NCBI GenBank assembly: GCA_020847635.1
Contig: JADLBQ010000024.1
Coordinates: 1 to 45,726, forward strand
DNA: 45,726 nucleotides
Direction of reading: 5' to 3'
Source: Bacteroidia bacterium
GTDB lineage: Bacteria > Bacteroidota > Bacteroidia > AKYH767-A > OLB10
Shown here: positions 8,809 to 17,139 of the stretch, one piece after another
Layout of the letters: each line of letters opens with the position of its first letter
How positions within the stretch are numbered: position 1 is the stretch's first letter
Program-made: the position numbers and the translations under genes
Notes under the pieces: model-generated
Database searches by the model: none
What the model was told of the DNA's origin: nothing
The model's input: only the letters and a program-made list of their open reading frames with translations

Positions 8809-9928
8809 AGAGAATAATTAGTAACTTTTTTTCTTCAACTGACCAGCTCAATTTGAGCGATGCATACTTAAGATTATTTTTCCACCGCTCAATCTGGCCG
8901 GGATCAGACAGCAAATATCTGATTCGTTCGGCAATATGTTCCGGATTATGGTTTTCAATCAGAACTCCAATATCAAATTCTTCAACTATTCTTTTTACTT
9001 CGGGGACAGAAGAAGCAAGAACAGGAATTCCTGCATGAATATAATCAAACAATTTATTAGGAAGGCTGAACCGGTAATTCAGGTTTGTATCTTTATCAAG
9101 GGTTAATCCGGCATCGGCAATTCTTGTATATTCCATCATCTTCTCAAAAGGCATTTTCTCTTTAAAGATTACTTTCTGTTCAAGTTGCATTTCCTTTACC
9201 ATCTGCTTTAATTGAGGAATCACATCTCCTCCTCCGACAATAAGCAATACAATCTGATCAAGAAATTGCAATGCCTGAATCAGTTCTTCAGCACCCCGGT
9301 CTATATTGATTCCAGCACCCTGGAGAATCAGTATCTGTTTATCATCCCGAATTCCAAGTTCCGACCTGATTTCCTGTCTGCTCCGTTGGGTATATTGCAA
9401 AGGGATCTCAGGAATATTTCGAATCACCTTGACTTCTTTATTGTAAATTGACTGATAAAGACCGGCAATTGAGTTGTTAACTGTTACAATGTATTTTAGT
9501 TTAGGGAAAATAAACTGCTCAATCTTCAGCCATATCTTCTTAGCGAATTGATTCTTTTCAAGTTCAGGCACACCGGTAAAAAATTCATGACTATCGTATA
9601 GCAGGGGAACCCTTTTCAGAACAGAAGCCAGGTAATTTGCCAATAAAGTATCAAGATCGTTAGCTATCAATAAATCTGCCTTATGGGTCATCAGATAAAT
9701 GAACAGACGGAAATTAAAGGTTGCATAAAATAAGGGACCCGTTTCAAACCACAAACGAAATCGCAACGATTTATATCTGCGTGCATTTAAAGGTGCACTC
9801 TTTTTAAGCTTCCTTCCAATTAAAGTTACCTTCCAGCCTTGTTTAGTGCAGGTTAAAGCGGTTCGGTGCACCCGCTGATCAGTCACAAGATCACTGATGG
9901 CAGAAATCAGAATTTGTTTTCGTTGCAT
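8792..9928 (-). CDS. Glycosyltransferase family 4 protein
   Basis: A 378-residue GT-B glycosyltransferase. Seen motifs: ISAISDLVTDQRVHR at the N-terminus, LLYDSHEFFTGVPE at about 124-137 (acceptor side), LILQGAGINIDRGAEELIQA at about 200-219 (start of the donor domain), and SLPNKLFDYIHAGIPVLAS at about 288-306, the conserved GT4 donor-sugar block. Residue 9 onward shows the loop (TDQRVHRTA) common in GT4 enzymes. It probably transfers a hexose from a nucleotide sugar to a surface glycan. The 3' end overlaps the next glycosyltransferase by 17 bp, and it follows the DUF5723 gene after 42 bp, so these three are probably cotranscribed. Confidence 0.87.
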   Translation of the reverse strand: MQRKQILISAISDLVTDQRVHRTALTCTKQGWKVTLIGRKLKKSAPLNARRYKSLRFRLWFETGPLFYATFNFRLFIYLMTHKADLLIANDLDTLLANYLASVLKRVPLLYDSHEFFTGVPELEKNQFAKKIWLKIEQFIFPKLKYIVTVNNSIAGLYQSIYNKEVKVIRNIPEIPLQYTQRSRQEIRSELGIRDDKQILILQGAGINIDRGAEELIQALQFLDQIVLLIVGGGDVIPQLKQMVKEMQLEQKVIFKEKMPFEKMMEYTRIADAGLTLDKDTNLNYRFSLPNKLFDYIHAGIPVLASSVPEVKRIVEEFDIGVLIENHNPEHIAERIRYLLSDPGQIERWKNNLKYASLKLSWSVEEKKLLIILYEIFS

Positions 9929-9970
9929 CAGGAAGGTTTAAATCGGGCCACGAATAAACTCAATTTTCAT

Positions 9971-11413
9971 TCATATAGGGCATAATCCATTTTTCTTTCT
10001 CCCTTTTTTAAAATGCCTTCCGCAATCCTGCCATTTAATCCCGAAAAACAAATCAAAACCTGTTGATTTCATTAACCCGGTAAAGGTGAGAATCCGGTCT
10101 GAACCGATAACAAAAATTCCTCTTCTAATCGCAAAGCCTATTGATGGATTTCTGAATTCAAAAAGAGTAACCGGCATAGCCAGTTCCAATCTTCTGGTCT
10201 CATAGCGCGGTGTAATGGATAACTGAGCCGGTCTTCTCGGAACTCTTGAATTAAAACTGACTGGATGAATAAATGTTGCATTAAGATACCAACGTGGTTT
10301 GTAACAAAATTCAAACTGAATACTGGTAGCTGCAGGTGTATATATGCTGAACTTTCTTTTTAAAATTGAAGCATAAGGTCTGCTGAGAAACCGGTTACTT
10401 AAAAGTGTATCCATATAAAACCAGCTTAGAAATTTTAAGGTATCAATTCCGGGTATATCAGCAGATTGATTTGCTAAGTTCAATAATTTAGTTCCATCGG
10501 CTGTATTATTATAAAACCCAAAATCGAGCAGGGAGAATCCTATTTTGTACTTATATTTTTCAAAGTTATCAGCAGACAGGTAGCAATCATAAGCAGCACG
10601 GTTATAATTATTTGTATAGGTCAGTCCAAAAGAAGTTCTAAATCCCAAACCTTTTATTTTAAACATTTCGCTGAAGATTTCTTCCCTGTCATTCGGAACA
10701 GTATGGCCATACTCAATATCCCAGTTATTGACTGTCAGAAGATTGCTGGATACAACTTCATAATCGAGGCTTTTAGAATCAGCAAAGATGGCATAAGAGC
10801 CAAAAGCAGCAGTGGCTGTAACACCTGCTTTCCAGAGGTTTTTATTTTCGGGACTTTCATTTACGGCAGAAAGAACCCTGGCATAGGTTCCACCAACTTC
10901 GAACCATCCAGAAGCAGCAGCCCGCCAAGGTCCGGCTGTATAATTTATGTTGTGTTGGGGGGAATAACTAAATCCTTCATATAAAAATTTGGCAAGATGG
11001 TATGGTACATTGGCAGCACTGTTTGCACTTCGCCAGGAAAGATGTGCACCCCATGAATACCGGTTCCTGGCAAAAATAACTGCCGGCCCGCTAAGATGTC
11101 CTCCAATATAGGCTCTTTTATACTTAGGGTTATAATAATCCAGAATTCTGTTATCCGGAATGTTTTCACCGGTAATTGTTTTTCGGAACACACCGCTAAA
11201 GGGTCTGAGATAAACATAATTGTTATCGGCAAAGACATCTGCCGAAACAAGATGAAATTCGCGCTTATACGGAACGTGGGCAATAGATGAAGGATTCAGA
11301 TAAAGCCCCATCTGACCGGCAAAATTACTGTTGCTGATCCCCCACATCTCCTGCCCTTTGGCCGATTGAAAAATCAGAATTGTAACAATTAAGAGCCAAA
11401 ATTGCTGCTTCAT
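9971..11413 (-). CDS. DUF5723 family outer-membrane/envelope protein
   Basis: 480 residues with a Sec signal peptide (MKQQFWLLIVTILIFQSAKG). After it comes QEMWGISNSNFAGQMGLYLN, which I recognise as the start of DUF5723 proteins of Bacteroidota. The body alternates aromatic and polar residues in many short strands (for example AAHLSW-like, RWYLNATFIHPVSF, IGFAIRRGIFVIGSD), as expected for a large beta-barrel in the outer membrane. No enzymatic motif is visible. It lies 48 bp downstream of the FAD oxidase gene and 42 bp upstream of two glycosyltransferases. Its function is unknown. Confidence 0.75.
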   Translation of the reverse strand: MKQQFWLLIVTILIFQSAKGQEMWGISNSNFAGQMGLYLNPSSIAHVPYKREFHLVSADVFADNNYVYLRPFSGVFRKTITGENIPDNRILDYYNPKYKRAYIGGHLSGPAVIFARNRYSWGAHLSWRSANSAANVPYHLAKFLYEGFSYSPQHNINYTAGPWRAAASGWFEVGGTYARVLSAVNESPENKNLWKAGVTATAAFGSYAIFADSKSLDYEVVSSNLLTVNNWDIEYGHTVPNDREEIFSEMFKIKGLGFRTSFGLTYTNNYNRAAYDCYLSADNFEKYKYKIGFSLLDFGFYNNTADGTKLLNLANQSADIPGIDTLKFLSWFYMDTLLSNRFLSRPYASILKRKFSIYTPAATSIQFEFCYKPRWYLNATFIHPVSFNSRVPRRPAQLSITPRYETRRLELAMPVTLFEFRNPSIGFAIRRGIFVIGSDRILTFTGLMKSTGFDLFFGIKWQDCGRHFKKGRKKNGLCPI

Positions 11414-11461
11414 AAATCCGCACTAAATTACAATTAGTACAGGTTTCCCGGAATTAAACTA

Positions 11462-12895
11462 TCATGAAAACGAAACCGGTGTTGAGCCACAATAATCAGG
11501 GAATATTTTCCCGGGATTTAAAATTCCATTGGGATCAAATGCCTGTTTTATTTTTTTCTGAATTTCGATCTGAACCGGATCAAAAACAATCGGCAGAAAA
11601 TTCTTTTGAACCCATCCAATTCCATGCTCACCTGATATTGTTCCACCCAATGCCTTGCATAGTCTGAAGATTTCAGTTATTCCGGGAATGATATTCTTAT
11701 TCCATTCCGCATCACTCATGTTTTCTCTAATAATATTTACATGAAGATTCCCATCTCCGGCATGGCCATAACATATAGTACGGAACCTAAAACGTGAGCC
11801 GATTTCTTTAACTCCTTTGAGAAGCAACGGTAAGCTGGCTCTGGGAACTACCGTATCTTCTTCCTTATAAATGGAATGCGATTTAACTGCAACAGCAACT
11901 TGTTTTCGCAATTTCCACAATTCAGCCTTCTGTGCTGAACTGTCTGCCAGAATAATGTCATCACAATCAAAACTTTCCATAACTGTTGAAATTTTTTCAC
12001 ATTCGTTCATCAATACCTGAGGATCATTTCCATCAACCTCAACCAGCAAATGAGCTTTTATATGTTCTTTAACAGTGAACTGCACATCTGCATATTTCAT
12101 TGCAAAATCAATTGCATCACGTTCCATGAATTCCAGTGCTGAAGGAGTTATTCCGGCTCTGAACACCGCACTTACTGCTTCGCAGGCGTTTTCAGCTGAA
12201 GAAAACGGAACCAGCATAAGCAGATTATGCTGAGGTTTTGGAATCAGCCGGAAAACAATCTCAGTAATAATTCCCAGTGTGCCTTCGCTTCCAATGAATA
12301 GCTGAGTCAGATTATAACCAGTTGCATTTTTCAATACATTAGCTCCTGTCCAGATCAGTTCACCGGTTGCTAAGGCTACTCTACAATTGAGAACATAGTC
12401 CTTTGTAACTCCATATTTTACAGCTTTAGGGCCACCGGCATTTTCTGCCAGATTGCCACCTAAAAAACACGAACCAAGGCTCGCTGGATCTGGCGGATAA
12501 AACAATCCTTTAGCCTCCACTGCTGTTCTGAAGTCCTGGTTTATCACACCTGGTTCGACAACAGCCTGAAGGTTTTGTTCATCAATCGAAATAATCTTAT
12601 TGAGTTTTGCAACAGACAGCACAATTCCGCCAAAAATGGGTAAGGCTCCACCGCTTAATCCGGTTCCTGCCCCCCTAGGGGTAACCGGAATGCTATTCTC
12701 GTTAGCAAGTTTCAAAACTGTTGCAACCTGCTCTGCTGTTTCAGGAAAAACAATTACTTCAGGAGCAAAGAATAAATCTTCTGTCTCATCACTTCCATAA
12801 CGGTTTACTGAATCGGAATCCGTCTGCACATTTTTATTTCCGCAAATAGATCTCAATTCTGACAATATGCTGTTATTGACTTTATTGAATTTCAT
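11462..12895 (-). CDS. FAD-binding oxidase (GlcD / D-lactate dehydrogenase family)
   Basis: 477 residues from the ATG at 12895. A longer frame to 13144 overlaps the divergent gene and lacks homology, so it is rejected. The FAD-binding PCMH domain (about 40-215) includes the pyrophosphate loop TPRGAGTGLSGGALP at about 74-88 and an AENAGGPKAVKYGVT block; the C-terminal FAD-oxidase domain includes CYGHAGDGNLHVNI and GGTISGEHGIGWVQK. These are diagnostic for flavoenzymes that oxidise D-2-hydroxyacids (D-lactate, glycolate or D-2-hydroxyglutarate). No Fe-S domain is fused. Substrate cannot be settled from sequence alone. Confidence 0.88.
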   Translation of the reverse strand: MKFNKVNNSILSELRSICGNKNVQTDSDSVNRYGSDETEDLFFAPEVIVFPETAEQVATVLKLANENSIPVTPRGAGTGLSGGALPIFGGIVLSVAKLNKIISIDEQNLQAVVEPGVINQDFRTAVEAKGLFYPPDPASLGSCFLGGNLAENAGGPKAVKYGVTKDYVLNCRVALATGELIWTGANVLKNATGYNLTQLFIGSEGTLGIITEIVFRLIPKPQHNLLMLVPFSSAENACEAVSAVFRAGITPSALEFMERDAIDFAMKYADVQFTVKEHIKAHLLVEVDGNDPQVLMNECEKISTVMESFDCDDIILADSSAQKAELWKLRKQVAVAVKSHSIYKEEDTVVPRASLPLLLKGVKEIGSRFRFRTICYGHAGDGNLHVNIIRENMSDAEWNKNIIPGITEIFRLCKALGGTISGEHGIGWVQKNFLPIVFDPVQIEIQKKIKQAFDPNGILNPGKIFPDYCGSTPVSFS

Positions 12896-12980
12896 AGAGA
12901 TTGCAAAAGAAAGGAAATAAGACCATCCTGTCTGCCTACTCATTTTCCTTATATTTACAACAAATAAAAAATACCTATTC

Positions 12981-13715
12981 ATGCTGCCAAGAATTGCATT
13001 AACAACCATTCTGTCCTCAACCTTGTTAATGCTTAATCCATTGAAAGGCCAACCTGTACCCCAGGAAGATCCGTTAGCCGGGTTTAAAAATTTTTTCGAA
13101 ATCGGGATTTCTGTAAGTGCAGTCAGAATTAATACTGAATTCACACGATTTCAAACCCTGAAAGGTGATTTCGAATTCAGAAAAAACCATTACCAGCCGT
13201 CAATAGATGCTGATTTTAGCTTCGGATGGCTGATTAATGACAAATCGGCACCGGTTATCTGGAGAGTAAACACTGGAGTTAACTTGTTAAACCGTAATGC
13301 TGAACTGACAGATGGAACCGGCCGCGACTTACTTCTTTCAACCGGTTATTTGCAGGTTCCGCTTCAAGTGGGCTTGCGAAGTCCGTTGAAATTTAACACC
13401 ATCAGAAATTATCTGTTTCGGGCATTTGAATTCAGTGCTGGGTTGTATGCAGCAACTCCATTTATGCAGAAACTGGATCTAAAAGACAATCTTGATTCAA
13501 AGGCTGACTTTCTGGGTTTCAACTATTTTAAATTCGGATTAATCGGTGAAGTTGCATTTACAGCATTCTCATCAAGTGGAAATGGACACAAAGCCGGGCT
13601 TCGGGTATCGTTAGATTTTGCAACTATGGCAAAATTGTCGGAAACGGAATATCAGTTATACCCTTATTACTACTCAGCAGGTTTGTTTTATATTCTAATA
13701 AATGAGTATAAATGA
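12981..13715 (+). CDS. Predicted outer-membrane beta-barrel protein, unknown function
   Basis: A 244-residue protein with a signal peptide (MLPRIALTTILSSTLLMLNPLKG, cleavage near residue 23). The rest is made of alternating amphipathic strands, such as FFEIGISVSAVRI, IDADFSFGWLI, FRAFEFSAGLYAATP and FKFGLIGEVAFTAF, ending YYYSAGLFYILINEYK with aromatic residues near the C-terminus. That is the look of an 8-10-strand barrel, but I recognise no named family. It is divergent from the FAD oxidase (85 bp between the starts) and precedes bamD by 84 bp on the same strand; bamD has its own promoter, so coupling is weak. Confidence 0.65.
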   Translation: MLPRIALTTILSSTLLMLNPLKGQPVPQEDPLAGFKNFFEIGISVSAVRINTEFTRFQTLKGDFEFRKNHYQPSIDADFSFGWLINDKSAPVIWRVNTGVNLLNRNAELTDGTGRDLLLSTGYLQVPLQVGLRSPLKFNTIRNYLFRAFEFSAGLYAATPFMQKLDLKDNLDSKADFLGFNYFKFGLIGEVAFTAFSSSGNGHKAGLRVSLDFATMAKLSETEYQLYPYYYSAGLFYILINEYK

Positions 13716-13785
13716 GGCAAGAGAGCCTGTTGATTTTTTAACACTTCATTAAGTTAAATGCAATGCTTTCCTATTTTCCTATTTA

Positions 13786-13793
13786 TACATTTG
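13786..13793 (+). promoter_or_regulatory. -7 promoter element of bamD, near-leaderless start
   Basis: TACATTTG is an exact TAnnTTTG match ending only 6 nt before the bamD ATG at 13800. Bacteroidota transcription begins a few bases after this element, so the mRNA would start at or next to the start codon. This supports ATG 13800 over the in-frame ATG at 13758, which lies upstream of the promoter. Confidence 0.65.
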
Positions 13794-13799
13794 CGACCG

Positions 13800-14636
13800 A
13801 TGTTAAAACAATCCTTTCGGGTAATTGCTGCTGTACTTGCAGCTATTTTTCTTCTTACCGGTTGTAGTCAGTTTAACCGGATCATGAAAAGTACGGATAA
13901 TGAATTGAAATACCAGGCTGCTTTAAGATACTATGCTGAGGGGAAATATTTCCAGTCAATGCAGCTGCTGGACGAACTGATAGTAGCCTATCGGGCAACA
14001 AATAAAGCTGAGGAAGTATATTACTATTATGCCAAATCCTTTTATGGAACCGGTGATTACGTCAGTGCAGCATATCATTTCAGTAATTTCTGTAAAACAT
14101 ATCCTTCGAGTAAATATGCCGAAGAGTGTCAGTTTCTCAATGCTTATTGTTATTACCTTGATTCTCCAGTTTATTCATTAGATCAGAAAAGCACTCTGGA
14201 TGCTATCCAGCAATTTCAGTTGTTCATCAATAAATACCCGTCAAGTGAAAAGATCCCGGAATGCAATAAGCTGATTGATGAACTAAGGTTTAAAATTGAA
14301 ACAAAGAATTTTCAGTATGCCAAGCTATTTTACCGGATGGAAGATTACAGGGCAGCAGCTATTGCCTTTACTGCGATGGCGAAAACCTATCCTGCATCAG
14401 ATTATGTTGAAGAAAGCCTGTTTCTGGCATTGAAGTCAACTTATCTGTTTGCTCATAACAGTATCGAGTCCAAACGAGAAGAAAGGTATAAAGATGCTAT
14501 TGAAACTTACTTTCAACTAACAGAGAAGTTCCCGCAAGGCAAATTCCAAAAGGAAGCCGACCGGATCTTTGATGAAGTAAAAAAGCAATTAACACTGCTT
14601 GAATCGGACAAAAGTGTAAATTTGAGCCAAAATTGA
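13800..14636 (+). CDS. bamD: Outer membrane protein assembly factor BamD
   Basis: A 278-residue lipoprotein. The signal peptide ends at LLTGC (Cys22), followed by SQFNRIMKSTDNELKY, the usual N-terminus of Bacteroidota BamD. TPR-like helical repeats follow: ALRYYAEGKYFQSMQLLDEL, EEVYYYYAKSFYGTGDYVSA, KYAEECQFLNAYCYYLDS and later YRMEDYRAAAIAFTAMAKTY. BamD is the essential periplasmic scaffold that binds BamA in the outer-membrane beta-barrel assembly machine. The length fits the family. It heads the cluster bamD-rpoZ-coaBC-DUF4835. Confidence 0.93.
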   Translation: MLKQSFRVIAAVLAAIFLLTGCSQFNRIMKSTDNELKYQAALRYYAEGKYFQSMQLLDELIVAYRATNKAEEVYYYYAKSFYGTGDYVSAAYHFSNFCKTYPSSKYAEECQFLNAYCYYLDSPVYSLDQKSTLDAIQQFQLFINKYPSSEKIPECNKLIDELRFKIETKNFQYAKLFYRMEDYRAAAIAFTAMAKTYPASDYVEESLFLALKSTYLFAHNSIESKREERYKDAIETYFQLTEKFPQGKFQKEADRIFDEVKKQLTLLESDKSVNLSQN

Positions 14637-14706
14637 ATTCAGTGGTCTTGAACAGAAAAGCGCAAAGTGCTTAGAATCAATTGATTAAACTTAGAATTTT
14701 TTTAAT

Positions 14707-15027
14707 ATGTCATATAAAAACGCAGCCACTACAACAGTAACCCGCGACCTGCTGAAGTTTGAAGCTGGTACCGGTAATATTTATGAAACGGTAGTCATTA
14801 TTGCTAAACGTGCTAACCACATTTCATCAGAAATGAAGGAAGAACTGCATAATAAGCTTTCCGATTTTGCATCCTCACAAGACAGTTTGGATGAAGTATT
14901 TGAAAACCGCGAACAGATTGAAATATCAAAGTTCTACGAAAGACTTCCCAAACCTGCTTTGATTGCAGTTGAGGAATTTCTTGATGGCAAAATTTATTTC
15001 CGTAATCCTGCCAAGGATAAGAAATAA
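14707..15027 (+). CDS. rpoZ: DNA-directed RNA polymerase omega subunit (RpoZ/Rpb6 family)
   Basis: A 106-residue protein beginning MSYKNAATTTVTRDLLKFEA, with the omega-type core NIYETVVIIAKRANHIS (about 25-41), in which the AKRA block contacts the beta-prime subunit. The C-terminal half (EVFENREQIEISKFYERLPKP and so on) is the extension usual in Bacteroidota omega. It helps assemble RNA polymerase. It follows bamD by 70 bp and precedes coaBC by 9 bp, so rpoZ and coaBC are almost certainly cotranscribed. Confidence 0.9.
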   Translation: MSYKNAATTTVTRDLLKFEAGTGNIYETVVIIAKRANHISSEMKEELHNKLSDFASSQDSLDEVFENREQIEISKFYERLPKPALIAVEEFLDGKIYFRNPAKDKK

Positions 15028-15036
15028 TTCACTGCC

Positions 15037-16242
15037 ATGCAGTTGACAGGCAAGCGGATTTTAATTGGAGTTACCGGTAGTATAGCCGCTTGCAAAATTC
15101 CAGAACTAGTAAGATTACTGATTAAAGAAGGAGCGGAAGTCAGAGTTGTGATGACCCCCTCTTCATCCGATTTTGTTACACCACAAACGTTATCGGTATT
15201 ATCCCGACAAGCTGTTTATTCCAAATTTTACCACCCGGATGGGAGCTGGGTCAACCATGTTGAACTGGGTTTATGGGCTGAACTGCTGGTTATTGCACCG
15301 GCTTCGGCTCATTCAATAGCTAAAATGGCAAATGGCATCTGCGATAACTTACTGCTGTCCGTTTATTTGTCAGCCCGTTGTCCGGTATTGATTGCCCCGG
15401 CAATGGATATGGATATGTTTTTGCATCATTCAACTCAGCGAAATCTTAAGATGCTGGTATCTTATGGTCATCAGCTCACAGGCCCGTCAAAAGGTGAATT
15501 AGCAAGCGGACTGGAAGGACCCGGCAGAATGGAAGAACCTGAAATCATTTTCAGCAAAATCTTACAGTACTTTACCGGATTGCAGAAAAAAAGAAAAAAA
15601 AAAGTTCTGATTAGCTGTGGACCTACCCGTGAAGCAATTGACCCAGTCAGGTTTATCAGCAACCGCTCTAGCGGGAAGATGGGACTGGCACTGGCATCAG
15701 AATTTGAAAAGTATGGCTACAGCGTAACCGTTGTTGCCGGTGCAGGAGTTGAAAAACCTGCATCTTTAAATGCAGAATTTATCAGTGTTGAAACAGCATC
15801 ACAGATGTACCAGGCTTGTATGAACTTCTTTCCGTTAAGCAACATTATTATAATGGCTGCTGCAGTGGCCGATTATACAATCCTAGAGCCTGAAAAAAAT
15901 AAAATAAAAAAGGAAGGAAAGAAAGCATTTCAGCTCACCCTCTCACCTACTGTTGATATTTTAAGCGAGATGGGAAAACGGAAAACCAGGCAACAATTTC
16001 TGGTCGGATTCGCACTTGAAAGTAATAATGAAGAGAAAAATGCCGTTAGAAAACTAAAGGAAAAAAACCTTGATATGATTGTACTGAATTCACTGAATGA
16101 CAAAGGTGCAGGATTTGAAATCGATACGAATAAAATCACCATCATCAGCCGGAATAAAAAGAAAGTTTCTTTTTCTTTGAAGTTGAAAACAGAGGTAGCA
16201 TCCGACATCTTTAGTTTTATTCAACAACAAGTTCATGCGTAG
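15037..16242 (+). CDS. coaBC: Bifunctional phosphopantothenoylcysteine decarboxylase / phosphopantothenate-cysteine ligase
   Basis: 401 residues. The CoaC flavoprotein domain (about 1-180) has GVTGSIAACKIPELVR at the start, catalytic His in WVNHVELG, PAMDMDMF and a GLEGPGRMEEPE block. The CoaB domain (about 188-400) has ISCGPTREAIDPVRFISNRS, SSGKMG, the MAAAVADY block and LVGFALESNNEE. Together they make 4'-phosphopantetheine from 4'-phosphopantothenate and cysteine (two steps of CoA synthesis). The two domains are joined by a Lys/Arg-rich linker (KKRKKK) encoded by an A-rich run containing ten consecutive A bases; see the finding. The last 8 bp overlap the start of the DUF4835 gene. Confidence 0.95.
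   Translation: MQLTGKRILIGVTGSIAACKIPELVRLLIKEGAEVRVVMTPSSSDFVTPQTLSVLSRQAVYSKFYHPDGSWVNHVELGLWAELLVIAPASAHSIAKMANGICDNLLLSVYLSARCPVLIAPAMDMDMFLHHSTQRNLKMLVSYGHQLTGPSKGELASGLEGPGRMEEPEIIFSKILQYFTGLQKKRKKKVLISCGPTREAIDPVRFISNRSSGKMGLALASEFEKYGYSVTVVAGAGVEKPASLNAEFISVETASQMYQACMNFFPLSNIIIMAAAVADYTILEPEKNKIKKEGKKAFQLTLSPTVDILSEMGKRKTRQQFLVGFALESNNEEKNAVRKLKEKNLDMIVLNSLNDKGAGFEIDTNKITIISRNKKKVSFSLKLKTEVASDIFSFIQQQVHA
15586..15603 (+). other. A7-G-A10 homopolymer run inside coaBC
   Basis: Seven A, one G and ten A sit between the CoaC and CoaB domain codons. In frame they encode Lys-Lys-Arg-Lys-Lys-Lys. The run contains the -1 slippery form A AAA AAA, and long A runs also favour polymerase slippage. 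The -1 frame stops at 15612 (TAG) and the +1 frame at 15608 (TGA). Confidence 0.85.
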
Positions 16243-17128
16243 TTTAATCATTCTGACAATTCTTCTATACTCAGTTAAAGCCATGGGGCAGGAACTGAAC
16301 TGTTCAGTCAGTGTGCTGACTCCTCAGATACAAAGCAGCGATAAAAGGATTTATAACACCCTTCAGCAATCAATTGCTGAGTTTATGAATAACACCAGCT
16401 GGACTGATGATAAGTTCGAAAATCTGGAACGTATTCAGTGTGCCATGCAGATTACTATTGATGAGCGTGTTTCAAATGATGAGTTTAAAGGCAGCATCCA
16501 GGTGCAGTTATCAAGGCCAGTTTACAAATCAACTTACGATTCACCCATATTCACATTTAAGGATAATGATTTTTCATTTCGTTACCTGGAATATCAAAAT
16601 ATTGAATTCAATCAATCCGGAAGCAATCCAAACCTTCCTTCAGTTCTTGCTTTTTATGCTTATATTATTCTGGGAATTGACTATGATTCATTTTCATTGT
16701 TAGGAGGCGATATGTACTTAAAGCGGGCACAGATGATCGTTGCTAATATGCAGACAGCTCCAGAACGTGGCTGGAAACAATTTGAGAGCTCACGAAACCG
16801 TTACTGGTTAGCAGACAATCTGAACGATCCGATTTTCAGACCGGTCCGGGAGTTGTACTATAACTATCACCGGAAGGGCCTTGATATGCTGGTTGATAAA
16901 AGAAATGAAGCATTGACAAATATTACTGAAAGCCTGGAACAACTGCAGAAGGTACATCGTGAAAAACCCACCTCCTTTCTGATGCAGACCTTATTTGATG
17001 CCAAAGCGGATGAGATCATTAATGTTTTGTCCGGAGCCCAACCTGAGGCGAAAAAACGCATGTACAATCTGCTAACTCAGATTAATCCATCCAATACATT
17101 AAAATACGAAGCCATCTTAAAAAACTGA
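16235..17128 (+). CDS. DUF4835 family protein
   Basis: A 297-residue protein with a signal peptide (MRSLIILTILLYSVKAMG). Mature sequence starts QELNCSVSVLTPQIQSSDKR, the hallmark of DUF4835, and goes on with FMNNTSWTDDKFENLERIQC and a conserved middle block with PSVLAFYAYIILGIDYDSFS (about 130-149). It is predicted periplasmic and its biochemical role is not known. In Bacteroidota it is regularly encoded right after coaBC; here it overlaps coaBC by 8 bp, so translation is probably coupled. It converges with the SLC13 gene, leaving 11 bp. Confidence 0.85.
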   Translation: MRSLIILTILLYSVKAMGQELNCSVSVLTPQIQSSDKRIYNTLQQSIAEFMNNTSWTDDKFENLERIQCAMQITIDERVSNDEFKGSIQVQLSRPVYKSTYDSPIFTFKDNDFSFRYLEYQNIEFNQSGSNPNLPSVLAFYAYIILGIDYDSFSLLGGDMYLKRAQMIVANMQTAPERGWKQFESSRNRYWLADNLNDPIFRPVRELYYNYHRKGLDMLVDKRNEALTNITESLEQLQKVHREKPTSFLMQTLFDAKADEIINVLSGAQPEAKKRMYNLLTQINPSNTLKYEAILKN

Positions 17129-17139
17129 AACTAACAGAT

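Noticed and set aside
10945-11283. 112-codon minus-strand frame inside DUF5723
   Set aside because: Lies wholly within the DUF5723 gene in another frame; the real frame has a signal peptide and barrel strands.
12896-13144. N-terminal extension of the FAD oxidase
   Set aside because: Runs into the divergent gene at 12981 and its sequence has no match to the family; ATG 12895 starts the conserved protein.
13758-13799. Upstream ATG for bamD
   Set aside because: Lies before the promoter element and would mask the lipoprotein signal peptide.
14637-14706. Possible riboswitch or leader between bamD and rpoZ
   Set aside because: The 70-bp gap has no clear stem-loop or known riboswitch motif.
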